This document shows, piece after piece, positions 31,299-43,327 of a DNA stretch of 64,000 nt (position 1 is its first letter; every line of letters starts with the position of its first letter). Below the pieces are notes generated by a model, which worked only from the letters and a program-made list of their open reading frames with translations, ran no database searches and was not told where the DNA came from. The DNA is from Chlorella sorokiniana (Eukaryota > Chlorophyta > Trebouxiophyceae > Chlorellales > Chlorellaceae), in NCBI GenBank assembly GCA_025917655.1, contig CP084619.1, forward strand, positions 3,887,001 to 3,951,000. The letters are read 5' to 3'. The position numbers and the translations under genes are program-made.

Positions 31299-34255
31299 GA
31301 TGCAGGCCGCTATGCGCAGCCAAACGGGCTGCCAGCCTCTACGGGAGCATTCCAGATACCGTCTGCGCTCCAGGTAGCCGCGTACAGGTTCCGCCACAGG
31401 CCGCCTGGTTGCCACCGCCGCCCAGCCGTGCCGGCCGTCACCCGACGGCTCGCAACTTTTCTCACTGTGCGCTGTCTCCATCCACCCCTGACCTCTCGCC
31501 TACTTTCCTGCTGGCTGCTGCAGCGGACGAGTTGCGCTGCGTGTGCATGCGGTGACCACGCCTGCCAGGCCCGCGGGCTGGGCTGGCCAGCGCCCGCGCC
31601 TGGCGGAGAGAGCATTGGCACCAGCCACGGCAGCAGCGGGCTGCCTGCCCAGCGGGGGCGCCTGGCCTTTCTGGACGAGGAGGGCCAGGTCATCCACCCC
31701 ATGCCAGCCGACTACGGCTTCCGCTCCGGCGCTGCCCGCCTCTACCAGCAGGCAGGCAACGCGCAGCGGCTGCACTGGTGCTGGTTCCTCTGCTGTGCAG
31801 CCAGGCTGTGATGGTGCGCCCGACGGCCCGGCCCGCCGCGCTCAAGGCCCCCCCCCCCGTTTTCCTTTTCCCGACCTCCGCAATGAGCAGGACTACGGCA
31901 CCATCCCCAAGAATGTGGTGGAGCTGAGCCTGGACAGCTTCCAGCGCGAGCTGCGGGCGCTGCGCCGCGCCGTGCGTCACAACGAGTTGGCGGCGGTGGC
32001 GGCCGACGCGGCGGCGGCCGCCGGCGCCGCGCGCCCCAGCCTGCTCCGCCGCCTGGGCTTCGCTGTGGGCCAGGCTGCGCGCAGGTGGGCGCGGCAGCTG
32101 CCTGGCCCGCACCAGCCACAGGGGTGGGCGGTGCTATCCACCGACTCGCTGCCGCGTTCCACCCCTGCAACTGGCTCCTGCCCCTCGCGCTGCCTGCAGC
32201 GTGCTGGCGCGGGCAGACCGCTGGCTGGAGGGGCGAGGCGTGCTTGACGAGCTGACGGAGGCTCCGCAGACGCAGATGGAGGGCGCGCTGACGGCGGAGC
32301 AGAAGGAGGTGGGGCCGCTGCTGCGCGAACAGGGCTGCCGAGTGGCGCTGCGCCCGAGGCACTCGGGCTCCCGCAGCGTTGTCGTGCGCTTGAGGCTGAC
32401 CATGTTCCTTGCCATTTTACACCTCCAAATCCACACATGGACATCCTCTGACGTTATCTCCCTACCCTCCCCCTCACCCCCAGGTCCTGGACAAGCTGCG
32501 CCGCCTGAAGCTGGACGACGAGGCGGTGTCGGCGCGGGGCGCACGCGCCTGGCGGCCGCCGGCGGCCCGCGCCCGCGCTGCCCATCCGCGCGGCCTACTA
32601 CGCGCTGTGCTGGCTGCTGGATGTCGTGTACCAGGGGCGCCCCGTGGCGCGCTTCTGGTTCCTGGAGACCGTGGCCCGCATGCCCTACTTCGTCTACATC
32701 TCCATGGTGGGGACTCTGCTGCCATGGGGAAGCGAGCGGGCTTGCAGGCCGTGCCGCCGCTGCCGCCGACCTGCAGCACTGCCCGCAGCAGGAACGGTCT
32801 GGGAGGCGGAGCGAGCTGCGCGCGTGAACCGCCCGCCCAGCGGTTGGGGAGAGTGCTCGCTGCTGGTGTATGGACACAGCAACGCCTTGGGCTGGCAGCT
32901 GGTGCCCTTGCCCTGCCAACTAAAGAACACAACGCCCCCGCCCCACACACCACGCCCGCAGCTGCACCTCTACGAGAGCCTGGGCTGGTGGCGTGCCGGC
33001 GCTGAGCTGCGCAAGGTGGGCAGGGGCCCTGCCGCAGCCACCGCTGCTGCAAGCAAGATTGGCAGGCCGCCGGCGCTTGCTCCGTACCGCCCACCTCCCC
33101 GGCTGCCGCCCACCCCGCTGGGAGCCCCTTCCTCTCCCCCTTACTGCCCCCCCCCCCCCTCCCCGCCTCGCCACGCGCGCAGGTCCACTTTGCGGAGGAG
33201 TGGAACGAGCTGCACCACCTGCAGATCATGGAGGCTCTGGGGGGGACCTGCGCTGGGGCGACCGCTTCCTGGCGGAGCACGCCGCGCTGGCCTACTACTG
33301 GGTGCTGGTGCTGGTCTACCTGGCCTCCCCCGCAGCGTCCTACCAGTTCATGGAGATGATCGAGGTGGGGGTGTGGGGGTGTGGGTGTGGGTGTGCGCGG
33401 GGCGCGGCGTGACGGGGAGACAGAAGGGGGTTGAGCGCTTGCAGGAGTGCAGGGCAGGGCTGTGGAGTGCATTAAGAGGGCTGGGCCTGTTTGGCTTGCG
33501 CGCTGCCCGGCCGCGCCTCCCCTCACAACGGGTGCTGCTCAGCGGCCAGGCCTGCCGTCCAACTCAACTCGACACTTTTCGGATGCCGCCGTCCCTGCCC
33601 GTGCCGCGCTGCAGGGCCACGCCGTGGACACGTACGAGGAGTTTGCGGCGCAGAACCGCGAGCTGCTGAGCTCCATCCCGCCCCCTGGTGGCCCTCAACT
33701 ACTACAAGAGCGGCGACCTCTACCTCTTTGACGAGTTCCAGACCAGCTGCCGCGCCGGCGGCGAGCGGCGCCGCCCGCGCTGCAAGTGAGCCTGCCCCCT
33801 GGCGCCTTGCTGTGCGTTCGCGTGCTGCGTGCGGGTGGTCGGGTTGGCCGTCGCCAGCCTCTGCCCCCATGCCATGCATGGCCCCGTACCGCCTGTACTG
33901 CAGCAACCTGTACGACGTCTTCATCAACATCCGGGACGACGAGCTGGAGCACGTGAAAACCATGGTGGCCTGCCAAGACGGGACCATTGCACTCGATCTT
34001 GAGGTGGGCCAGCGCTGCTGACTCAGCGGCGATGCGGGCCCCGCAGGGCTCGACGGCCAGGATGGCCTCTACCGCTGGGGGGCAGCGTTCGCCTGACGCA
34101 GTGCGCTGTCGGTGTGTGATGCGGCCATCCATTGTTGCGTGCAGAATGCCGAGGCCATGGCCGAGCTTGCCAGCAAGGAGAACATCGCTACACTGGCGTC
34201 CTGGGACGGCGAGGGGGAGGGCGGGAAGCCCAGGCCGCCCAAGCACCTGCCATGA
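31299..34255 (+). CDS. PTOX: Plastid terminal oxidase (plastoquinol oxidase)
   Basis: Di-iron carboxylate oxidase that oxidises plastoquinol and reduces oxygen to water at the thylakoid (chlororespiration, carotenoid desaturation). All family blocks are seen: RFWFLETVARMPYFVYISM, LHLYESLGWWR, HFAEEWNELHHLQIMEAL, YQFMEMIEGHAVDTYEEF, LNYYKSGDLYLFDEFQTS, NLYDVFINIRDDELEHVKTM. The ligand set is complete: Glu (LET), Glu (YES), His (LHH), Glu (FME), Glu and His (DDELEH). N-terminal exon 31299-31372 splices to one giving a basic transit peptide. Frame breaks without introns: 31654-31658 (GGGGG, between transit peptide and LAFLDEEGQVIHP), ~32570, 33239-33245 (GGGGGGG, inside the invariant IMEALGGD), and near 33683 before LNYYKSGD. 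Each is cured by a one-base change. Stop at 34253-34255. About ten exons. Divergent from the plastid-type protein. Confidence 0.88.
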
Positions 34256-35236
34256 CAACCCCCTGAAACGTTACATGCCACGCCTTGATAGATAGCCGAG
34301 CCGTGCACACCGTCTCTGCCTGTATCGCTTCCGCTGTGTATGGTGCAGCCGACCCGGCTTGCCTGCTCGCCATTTTTCGTTCTGCAGTTTCTCTAATCTC
34401 CCATGCTCGCAGTGATCACCAGTGCTCCCAAGTCAATCAATCATACGTTTCGTTTATGCATGACTGCCGTTCTGTTCTGTCTGCTTCATATCCCTGCTTC
34501 ACCCATCAGCCAGCAGTATCCCACCTGCGCCGTGGCAAGGGCCGTGACAGAGCTGTGGTCCATGTAGTGTCAACTTGCATGTGATACATTACTCAATACA
34601 TCTGCCAGGTTTTTTTGTCAAGGGCCGCACAGCGGGCTGACTTTTTTGTAACAAGCTGAAGCCAGCCACCGCCGGGAGCGGTCGCATCTTACGCTGTACC
34701 GCATGTGCCCACTCGTGCTTTGAAGGCCACCACATCAAGCCCTGTCCATGTTTGCAGCGTTCAACGCTGCCAATCATCATGGCTATCCGCGGGCTGGCCA
34801 TCATCAATGGGCAGGTGCAGGAGATGTGCCAGTGGGACGTTGATAGGAAGCTGCGGCTGGGTGGCGGCAGGTGTGTGCTGCGCATGCTGCGCAGCAGTTG
34901 GGTGAGAGCGAAGCTGCCGTAAGAGTTCTGGCCTACTTCATGTGTTGGCGCCTGCGGAGGGCCGTCATCGCTAACAAAGCCTGAACATAAGGTGCGGCCA
35001 AGGGGGTGAGGTTTGACTTTAGTAGCGAGGATCTGTTTGTTGTCCCCGCCTCCAGCCGCCTACTCGCGTCGCAAACAGTTCTGCATCGCCATACATTCTC
35101 TAAAACCCGGCTGAACGCTCAAACCGTGACACTTTCCGGTTGTCAGTTCGCAACTCAGGCGGCCGCGCTCTTGTTTTCTGGCCGCCTTTCGCTCTGCAGT
35201 GCACGGCTACGTATTCACTCCTTTGGCAAGCGCCAC
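34256..35236. other. Intergenic region, PTOX to alpha/beta hydrolase
   Basis: About 980 bp, lower GC than the genes. Holds the PTOX 3' UTR and the promoter of the downstream co-directional hydrolase gene. A frame from 34780 (MAIRGLAIINGQVQEMCQW) is short and unsupported. Nothing else recognised. Confidence 0.35.
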
Positions 35237-38200
35237 ATGACGCTGCTCCGCGGGCGGGCCGAGCCCGCGGCGGCCTTGCTGGCGGCGGCAGCTTTGATGG
35301 CGCTCTTGCCTTGCACAGTAGCTTGGGAAGGGGACCTTCCCATCAACATGATTGCCCAGGGAGCTGGGATCGTCACCAACGAGAATGAGCAGGTGGTGGC
35401 GGAGAAAATGATGCGTGGGATGCTGGAGGTGGCGGAGGAGATTCGGACGGGCCAGGAGCGGCCGCCGCTTGTTGCTGCAATGGAGGCCCCCGGCAACCTC
35501 ACCGCGGTCAATGCCTCCGCCATCCAAGCAAAGGTTAGTGGGAGTGTCCCACTTACTGCGTGGATGCTCCTCCAACGCGAGGCATTGCTTGCCAGGCCTG
35601 TGTCAGTCGCCCTCTCCCCGCCGCCAGGCAACCGTCGGAGCGCGCCTCACTCTGCTCTGTGCCGTGCTTCTCCACAGATCTTTGCCCGTGCGCTGGCCAC
35701 CTGGCAAATGGGCGTCTGGAATTCTCCCTACAACAAAGGTCTGCGCCCCAAGAAGCTCAACTTTTATGACCGCGATCACTACTACCAGGTGCCCGACAAC
35801 CCCATCGGCACGGTGAGTGGGGCGGCGGGCACAGAGGGGGCGTGAGATGCGAGGGCCTGCAGCTTTACGCCTGTTGTTCACTGTGGTTGCACAGTCCCTT
35901 TCATTGAAATTATGACTGCATTGGAAACTTTCTGGCAAAGCCATGAGTGTTTGGTGGCGCCTCGTATGCCGCAGCTGGTGCTGTTCCACGGCTGCTACCA
36001 CGATGCCTCGGGCAACTGGCCCTACGACCCCACCCACTGCCCCGAGTGCCTGGGTCTGCCGGAGGAGGTGGCTCACGTCAAGCAGGTGGGCACCTGGGGA
36101 TTCCTCGCAAGACAAGCCAACAAGGCCCCCCAGCAGCGCTGGCGTGCTGAGAGGGCAGCTCTGCCCGCCCCCTGGCTTGCTGAGAGGGCAGCCCTGCCCG
36201 CCCGGGTGTGCAGGCGCTGGCCCACGGCTTTGCGGTGCTGGCAGTGGAGTCCAAGAACCGCAGCCGCAACGGCCGCTGCTTCAGCTCCGCCGCCGACCCG
36301 CTGACCAGCGACCAGTTTGAGGCGCCGTACGTCATCCAGGTGGGGCGCCGGCCGCTGGCATGCTGGTTGAGAGGCTGGCGGTGGGGTCGTTTCAGTCACA
36401 GAGTGCCAGCCTGCCAGCTACAGCCTCCCAGCTAGCCTGCACGCTGCCTTTGCCTTCCTGCCTGCAGAACTTCCTGTACCAGGAGGGCCTGCAGAACCTG
36501 CCCATCTACACACTGGGAATCTCTGCTGGCGCTGCCTTTGCAACCAAGGTGGGCAGGAACAGCGCAGCCTCTGCTTGTCCTCTTTGCTGCGTTGGTTGGG
36601 TGTTGAGCTCGACCAGCAAGTCAGCGACGGGCGGCCAGCCCTCAAATTGGGTTGCTGCAGGTCGTCAAGAACTTTTACGCCGTCAACTTTGGCGGCATCC
36701 TGAAGCCCATGGGCATCATTTCCGGTGAGCCAGGCTGGCGGGTCGCCCAACGCCGCGCCCCTGCTGACCCCGCCCAAGCGGCTGCCCTGCAGAGGTGAAT
36801 GCCCCCGTCACCTGGCGCTCCTGGGGGCTGGAGGGGCTCGACGGCAAACTCAAGTACAACCCCTTCCCGCCGGTGGCGTTCATTGCCATGGAGGTGGGGG
36901 CGCTGCTGCCGCTGCAGGGCGCCAACACACGGGGTGTGGGCGCGAGGGGACAGCGGGATATCCTGCCATCAGGGGCTGCGGTCCCGCTGCTCCTGACTGC
37001 CAGGTCCTTCTTCCGGCCGCCTGCTGCTGCCTTGACGCTCACTCCATCCTGCAGAGGGACAACGAAACCAACCAGCTGATCTTTGACCGAATCGCCGACC
37101 TCAAGCGCTTCAACGTGCCTGCCGACTACATCATGGTGAGCCTGGCGGCTTCCCAAAGCTCATGACCGTCATGCAGCACACCAGAACCGAAGGAGCCCTG
37201 GTTTGCAACCTGGTTTTGCCCCTCCAGCGCGACCAACCCCAGTCTGGCTGGATCCGTCCTGCCGTGCTCCGCAGGTCAAGTCCCGCGCCATCGATCGCCT
37301 GTGGTTCTACGATCGCTCGCCGGTCATCTCTGCCAGGCAGAGCTCGGCCATCGTGGAGGCTATGATGGAGCTTGGCTTCATCGACTCCAAGGGCAACTTG
37401 CAGTACGACCCGCGCATTGGCGCTCTGGTGAGTGCGGCGGGAAGGGGGAGGATGGGGGGGGCAATGCGATGACCATGCATCTTACGAAAGGGGGCTGCAC
37501 GCCGATGCATGACGTACAGTAAGCGTAGCAGCATCATGCTCATTGCCACCTGACGGACAGACGTGATGCGATAGACAGCTCCGCCCCTCAATCCGCGCGC
37601 CCGCCTCCCCCGGACATGGATCGCAGACACCTGGCAACCCTCTGACCAAGTGGAACGAGCGGCTGGTGCGGAAGCTGCCCTGGCTGCACATGGACCCAAG
37701 GAAGCCCCCATGCTGAGCGTGCTGTCCGACCGGTCAACCATCTTTGAGGGCAAGTGGAAACGGGGGGGGGGGCCCACGTGGCGACTGGCTGCCCCTGCTG
37801 ATACCTCTGTCTTGCCCATGTGCCCTCCGACTGCATCGCCTCTTGTTAGCTGTGTTGTAGCTGTGTTGACTGCATGCTCCTGCACAAGGCTGCCTTTGGC
37901 CTGCTTTGACAGGGGTGCGCCGTGCTGCCCGCAGAGATGAACGTCGCGTTTGCCTACCACGAGGGCATCGCCGACCATCTGGTGCCCTGCCTGGTCTGGC
38001 TGCGCTCTGGCGGCCGCCTCAACCTCAGGCAGCTGTCGCGCAAGCTGTCGGTGTCGCGTCTGCGTGACCTCACCATGCGCCGCGTCTACTGGTCGCCGCC
38101 GCCGCCCGCAAAGAAGCGCCCGCCGCCGCCGCGCCCCAAGCCCCGCCCACCGCCGCCTCGCCCCAAGCCCCGCCCCGCCGCCGCCGCGCCCCGCCCCGCC

Positions 38201-38380
38201 CCCGCCCCCGCCCAAGGCCTAAGGGTAAGCTGCCGGGTAGCAGCTCCTGCGAGCAGCGCCAGCTGGGAGGGGCAGGAACTCGACCACAGCATGCACGCCA
38301 TGCAAGCATGCATGCTCTTCTCCATCTGTGCTACTATTCCACAACCTCGCTGCCCACATGTCCCTGGATGCAGCCCCTAG
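35237..38380 (+). CDS. Secreted alpha/beta-hydrolase with proline-rich C-terminal tail
   Basis: Start at 35237, with signal peptide AALLAAAALMALLPCTVAW. Exons seen with clean GT-AG ends: 35237-35533, 35678-35812, 35975-36085, 36214-36339, 36468-36548, 36661-36724, 36793-36893, 37055-37135, 37275-37427, 37627-~37757, 37935-on. Alpha/beta-hydrolase landmarks: LVLFHGCYHDASGNW (oxyanion HG), YTLGISAGAAFATK (nucleophile elbow G-I-S-A-G), LWFYDRSPV, and a candidate catalytic His in FAYHEGIADHLV. Substrate unknown; I recognise the fold, not the enzyme. The C-terminus (38095-38215) is a hydroxyproline-rich-type stretch of alternating PPPP and RPKP blocks, as in algal cell-wall proteins, which suggests retention in the wall. 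The last intron did not phase exactly, so an indel or an unseen micro-exon is likely near 37757-37935. The stop at 38380 is tentative; a TGTAA poly(A)-type signal lies at 38695. Confidence 0.66.
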
Positions 38381-39341
38381 ATCATGATGACATGTGCAAC
38401 ATCGTGACGACGCAAGGCAGCTGCAAGGCTGGGAAACTCGCTCCAGCCTAATTTGATTTGCCCTCTCATCCGCTAGAGTGCCGCTGCCCATTGAGATGAT
38501 ATACATAAGAGCATCGAGAGAACGTACAGCATCCAGCTCCGATCATGAACCACCCTCGCAATGCTCCCACTTTTGCATGGTCCCGCCTTGAGGCGGTGAC
38601 CCACTGCTGCTTGTTGGCTCAACGCCGATCTGCTGCAGCCAAGAAATTTACGCATGCCCTCCGCTTCCTCTCACTGATCTTCTCTCTGCTGCCATGTAAT
38701 AAAATTACTGCCACTCTGGTGCCAGCCACTCCATCGCACCCTACATGTCCTACAACCAACACCCACCCAGGCTGCCAGCATTGAGCAAAGAGGGTCCAAC
38801 AGGACGCTTGCCTCTCGCACCAAACCGCCGCGGCTGCTCTGCCCATCAGGCTGTGAGCTTTCTTCCCAGCACTGGGGCTTGGCGGTAGGGCCACTTGAAT
38901 GCTGATGCCACCTTCCTGGAGCTTCTCGATTCTTTCTGGAGCGAGGGATTCCCCTGAGGAAGACTCCAACATCTTGCAGCATGGTTTGAGCATGAAATAG
39001 ACAAGGGACATGAAGGGGATAGGAATGAACATCACGCAATCGCATGCATGAAGAGGATACGGGGGAACGAAGGCAAAGCAGGGCAGCGCTCACACGAGAT
39101 TCGGGTCGCCCAATCATGAGCGATGCCAGGAAGCAAGAAGTTGCATGCAAAGGGCATACGCGTGCAGGCACCACACCGGCTACCAAAGAATAAGGGGTCG
39201 AGGCTATATGCTCACCCATGCTGTCACCAGGCCGCCCAAAACGTGCTGCCGTACCACAAAAAGACATCACTCCGGTGCCCCCGGCGGTCATTGTGAGTCA
39301 TCGTGAGTCTGCATCGACGCACTGCTTGGCGCCTCTGGCCT
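38381..39341. other. Convergent intergenic region, hydrolase / CDPK
   Basis: About 960 bp between the tentative hydrolase stop (+) and the CDPK stop (-). Pyrimidine-rich around 38640-38760. The minus-strand frames here show no domain. A TGTAA at 38695-38699 could be the poly(A) signal of the hydrolase transcript. Confidence 0.35.
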
Positions 39342-42300
39342 TCAGTTGCCGCCCAGCCAGGACTCTGAGACGTCGCTGGCCAGGCTGTCGCGCCGCATGC
39401 CGCTGCCGCCGCGTGGGGTGTCCAGGCTGTTTCGCCGGCTGCCTGCACTGCGGTACCCGCTGCTGCTGTACTGCTGCAAGATCTGCTGCAGTGTCATGCC
39501 GCCGCCGGCAGCACCGCCAGAAGGGCTGCACAGCGCCCGCTGGGGGCGAGGCGCGGGGGTGCCCCTGCCGCTGCTGCCCAGCGGGCTGAGGGGTGCGTGG
39601 CGGGAGAGGCTGATGACGGGGCTCCCCAGGCTCATGCTGCGTGCCAGGCCTGCGTATGGCCGGAATGGCGGGCTGAAGACGTGATGCCCCAGCCCACCGC
39701 CGCTGGCTGCTTCAACAGGGCTGGGCGGCTGCATGCGCGGTAGCAAGCTGATGGGAGACGGCGGGTCGGGCCCCAGCTGGTAGAACGCGGCGGTGGGGCT
39801 GTGCCGCTGCGGCAGGCTGCCCGCAGGGGAGGGCGGCTGGCGGTATGGCATGAGGTCTATTGGAGAGGGCGGCTCAGGCCCAGGGAAGCGGGAGTCGGGC
39901 GCCAGACACGGCGACTCCTCCGCATCGCCGCTGCCCAGCTTAAGGGCTGCCAGGTTCAGCCGGCGGGATCCGTCCAGCGGCCGCGGCGGCCGCCCAAAGG
40001 CTGTGCCACCTGAGGCGCGAGGCTGGCTCCCCGGCCCGCCTCCCTCGCCATTGCTGCGTCCCGCAGCAGGGCGCCTCGCTGGCCGGGCAGCGCTAAATGG
40101 GCCGGTGGCGGCCCTGCTGACCCGGATGCACCCTGCATAGGCTGCTGCTCCCCTGCCAAGGACAGGCTGCTCTGGCACGTAGGCGAATCCACCGCCTGCA
40201 TACGTGCCAAAATAAGCAGAGCAAGCTGTTTAGTGATGGAGGCAAGTGTGTGTATGCCAAAGGCGGGGTTGGGGTCGGGGCTGGGCGTGACAGGCGCGAC
40301 TCGTGAGTAGAGCATTGCTGCTGGTGTGATCTGCCTGCACCATCATCAATGCTGCCGCCCTGCGCGCCTGGGTGGCAGTTTCCGGCATCTGGTTCAGCAG
40401 CATGCGGCAGAAGGCTTCAAAGGAGAGGGAGCGGGGGAATTCGTTGGAGGGCTGCCGCCGCACGCTGCCGCCAGCAGCTCGCCGGCTTGGGATGGGTCGA
40501 TGCAGAGTTCTGTCAGTGCCTGTGAGGAGGGATTGCATGGCCTGGAAAGCATGGCTACCGGAGAGCTGCTGCGGCCAGGTCAGCTCATCACAGCACTCCC
40601 CATCGGCGCTCCCAACCACAGTGCGGCAACGCGCCTGCTTCATATCGGCTTCGGTGACAACGCCGGAGCCATCACGGTCAAAAAGTCAAAGGCGGCACGC
40701 AGCCGGGTGTCTGTCAGGTGTTCCTCCTCCAGGCAGGCTGCCATAGGGGAAGGGGGCGCAGCATCACCGGCAAAGCCAGCCAGCAAGTTGGCAGGGGACA
40801 GAGGATGGAGCGCAAGTATGGCCTGTGGGGCCCTGCAGGTCGACCTCCCCCACCCTTCATGCGGTCTGTGCTGGCGCCAGCGGGGCGCACCTGCCAGGAA
40901 CTGGTCGAGGGCGATGCTGCCCTGCTGGCATGTGTCCAGGGCCTCCAGCAGGCCCCGCAGCTCCTGCTCGCCCACCTGCAGGCGCGAGGCGGGGGCGGGC
41001 GGGCACTTCCTCAGGCGGCGGCCATGACACTCGTCCCACCTCAGTCACAGATCCTCTTTTCAGTGTCCGAGCACGTCCTGCATGCTCCTGTGCTTTGCAT
41101 GCGCCCGTGTTTCAGGTCGGTCAGCAGAGCGAGCTGCCGCGCTTGCCAGCCCCACCTCCTTGCCCTCGTGCCGCATCGCCGCCTGCAGATGCTCCAGGTG
41201 GCGCGGGCCCCGCACCTCCTCAGGGTCCATGTGGAGAGCCGCCACCAGCATGGCCAGCCGGCGAACGCGGGTGGCGGCTGCACCTTGAGGGGGCAGGCAG
41301 GGGCGCAAGATGACGAGAAGCTTGGCCAGCAGGAAGGCTGAAGCTTGAGTGCGGAAAGGTGCTGCTCCTGTGAGGGGAGACTGTGGGGTAGTGATGCAGG
41401 AGGCCATTGCCTGCCCAGCAAAGAGCTACCTGCCCCCACCTGAGAACTGCTGCACGTCCGCCCACCACTTCTCCAGCTGTTCCAGAGGCTCGGCCGCGTC
41501 GTCGCCGTGCAGCAGCAGGCTCTGCAGTGATGGGAGGCGCACCAAGCAAGTCACGGGGCGGCGTCAGAAAGGTACCTCCCACACAGCGCGCGGAACCTGC
41601 GGCAGGCCTCTCGGCTGCAGGCCGCCCAGCAGGCTAACCCCTGGGTGCCGCCCCCCCACCCCGAACCCCCAAGCCTGCGGGGCCTGTGCAGGTGTGCAGC
41701 GCCAGTGGAACCGCACCGCATGCACCACGCACCGCAAAGGACTGCGAGGAGACCATGCCGCGGGTGTCCAGCGCGCCCTGCCGCCGCATCAGCCGCTCCA
41801 GGCTGTCGGCGGTGCAGCTCACTCGGCACGCCTGCAGCGCCTCCTGCAGCTGCGCCACCGTGATCAGGCCGTCGCGATCCTGGTCCAGCTCGGCTGCGGC
41901 AGGCAGGGCAGTGCAGGAGAGAGATGCAGTACACGCGTACCTGTACAAAGGTCTCGTGCCACACGGCACAGCCAGCCACGCCCTGGCAGCAGCCAGTCAC
42001 ACCAAGACAGTAGCTCGTGCATTGGCAGGGACAGCGCAGGCAGCGGGGCGGCGACTGCCCACCAAAGATGGCGTTCACTGTGTTGGCGGTGAGCACCCTG
42101 CGCTGGTCCAGGGCTGCCGCTATGAACTCGTCCACATGCACCTGCGCAGGGTGGCGGCGGAGGGCAGGAGCGCAAGCGGCACCCACGTGAGCTCCACCAG
42201 CCTTTGACGTTGCGGCACTGCCGCAACGTCGACCAGCCCTTAGCTGAGGTGCTGGGTCTTACAGAAATGTTCAGTTGGAAACAGGTCGGACAATGAATGC

Positions 42301-43286
42301 TTACATACTCGAGCGTCCCACTCTCATAGCGGGCAAGCGCGCCAGCCCACCGCGGGCGCGCCAGGTGGCCCCCGCCCTCTCGCCCCACCATCCCCTTCCA
42401 GGGCCCTCCCCACCCCCAGGCCCACCCGCCCACCCACCCACCGTGCCGTGGTGCGCCAGGTCCAGCCCCGCCAGCAGGCCAGCCACATCCGCTCCCCCAG
42501 CTCCAGCCCCGCCGTGCGCAGCGCCACCGACAGGTCGTGCACGCTGATCTCGCCGTCGGCGTCGGCGTCGATGAAGTGGAAGACCTGAGCGGGGGTGAGA
42601 GGCGGCGCGTGTGCGTGTGTGTGCGTGTGGGGGCGGGGGGCGACTGTGCGATGTGTGTGTTCGAGTGGGAGCGGGGGCTGTGCGCTGGGTGTGGTTGAGT
42701 ACGAGTGTGCGTGCCAGGGGTGGTGGCAGAAATGCGGCAGTGGCAGTGGCGGTGGACTGGCACGTTGCCACCTGCAGGAAGCGATGCCTCAGGTAGGGCG
42801 CACCGTCGGCCGCAGGGCCAGGCAGGCCGCCCACCTTCCGCAGGCCCCCAATCTCTTCGTCGCTGAGGTGGCGCGCCGCGACGGTCATCAGCAGGCACTT
42901 GATGCGGTTCTGGTGCGTGAAGTTCTGCATGCGGTCGATGATCTCTGCAGGGGCCACGGGGCGCGGCAGCGGGACCCATGCGCCGCCATTTGTACTGCTC
43001 CAAGGCCACTGCCAAACAGTCGAGCATCGACGAGAATGCAGCAGCGCATGCAGCAGCACAGGCGCCTTCTTCCTGGCTGCCAGCGCACCAGTGCTGAGGG
43101 GCAGGGTGGCGGCTTCCTGCGTGATCCAGGGGTGCAGCAGGGCCTGCGCCACGCTCATGCGGGTGGAAGGGTCCTTGTCCAGCAGGCGGCACACAAAGTC
43201 CTTGGCCGCCGCGGAAATCTGGTGCCAGGGCTGGTAGTCAAAATCCTGGATGAGGGAAAGAGAACGTGTGGGTGGGTGGGTGGGTG

Positions 43287-43327
<41 letters not shown>

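Noticed and set aside
31299-31811. Frame from 31230 read straight through as PTOX N-terminus
   Set aside because: Lacks a transit-peptide pattern and ignores a good GT donor at 31373; the 31299 exon plus one G at 31654-31658 gives a much better N-terminus.
34589-34885. Short gene in the PTOX-hydrolase spacer
   Set aside because: Frames on both strands are short, lack introns or motifs, and sit in the expected UTR/promoter space.
38070-38325. Gly/Arg-rich RGG-like frame on the minus strand
   Set aside because: Antisense of the proline-rich tail of the hydrolase; no start context or neighbour support.
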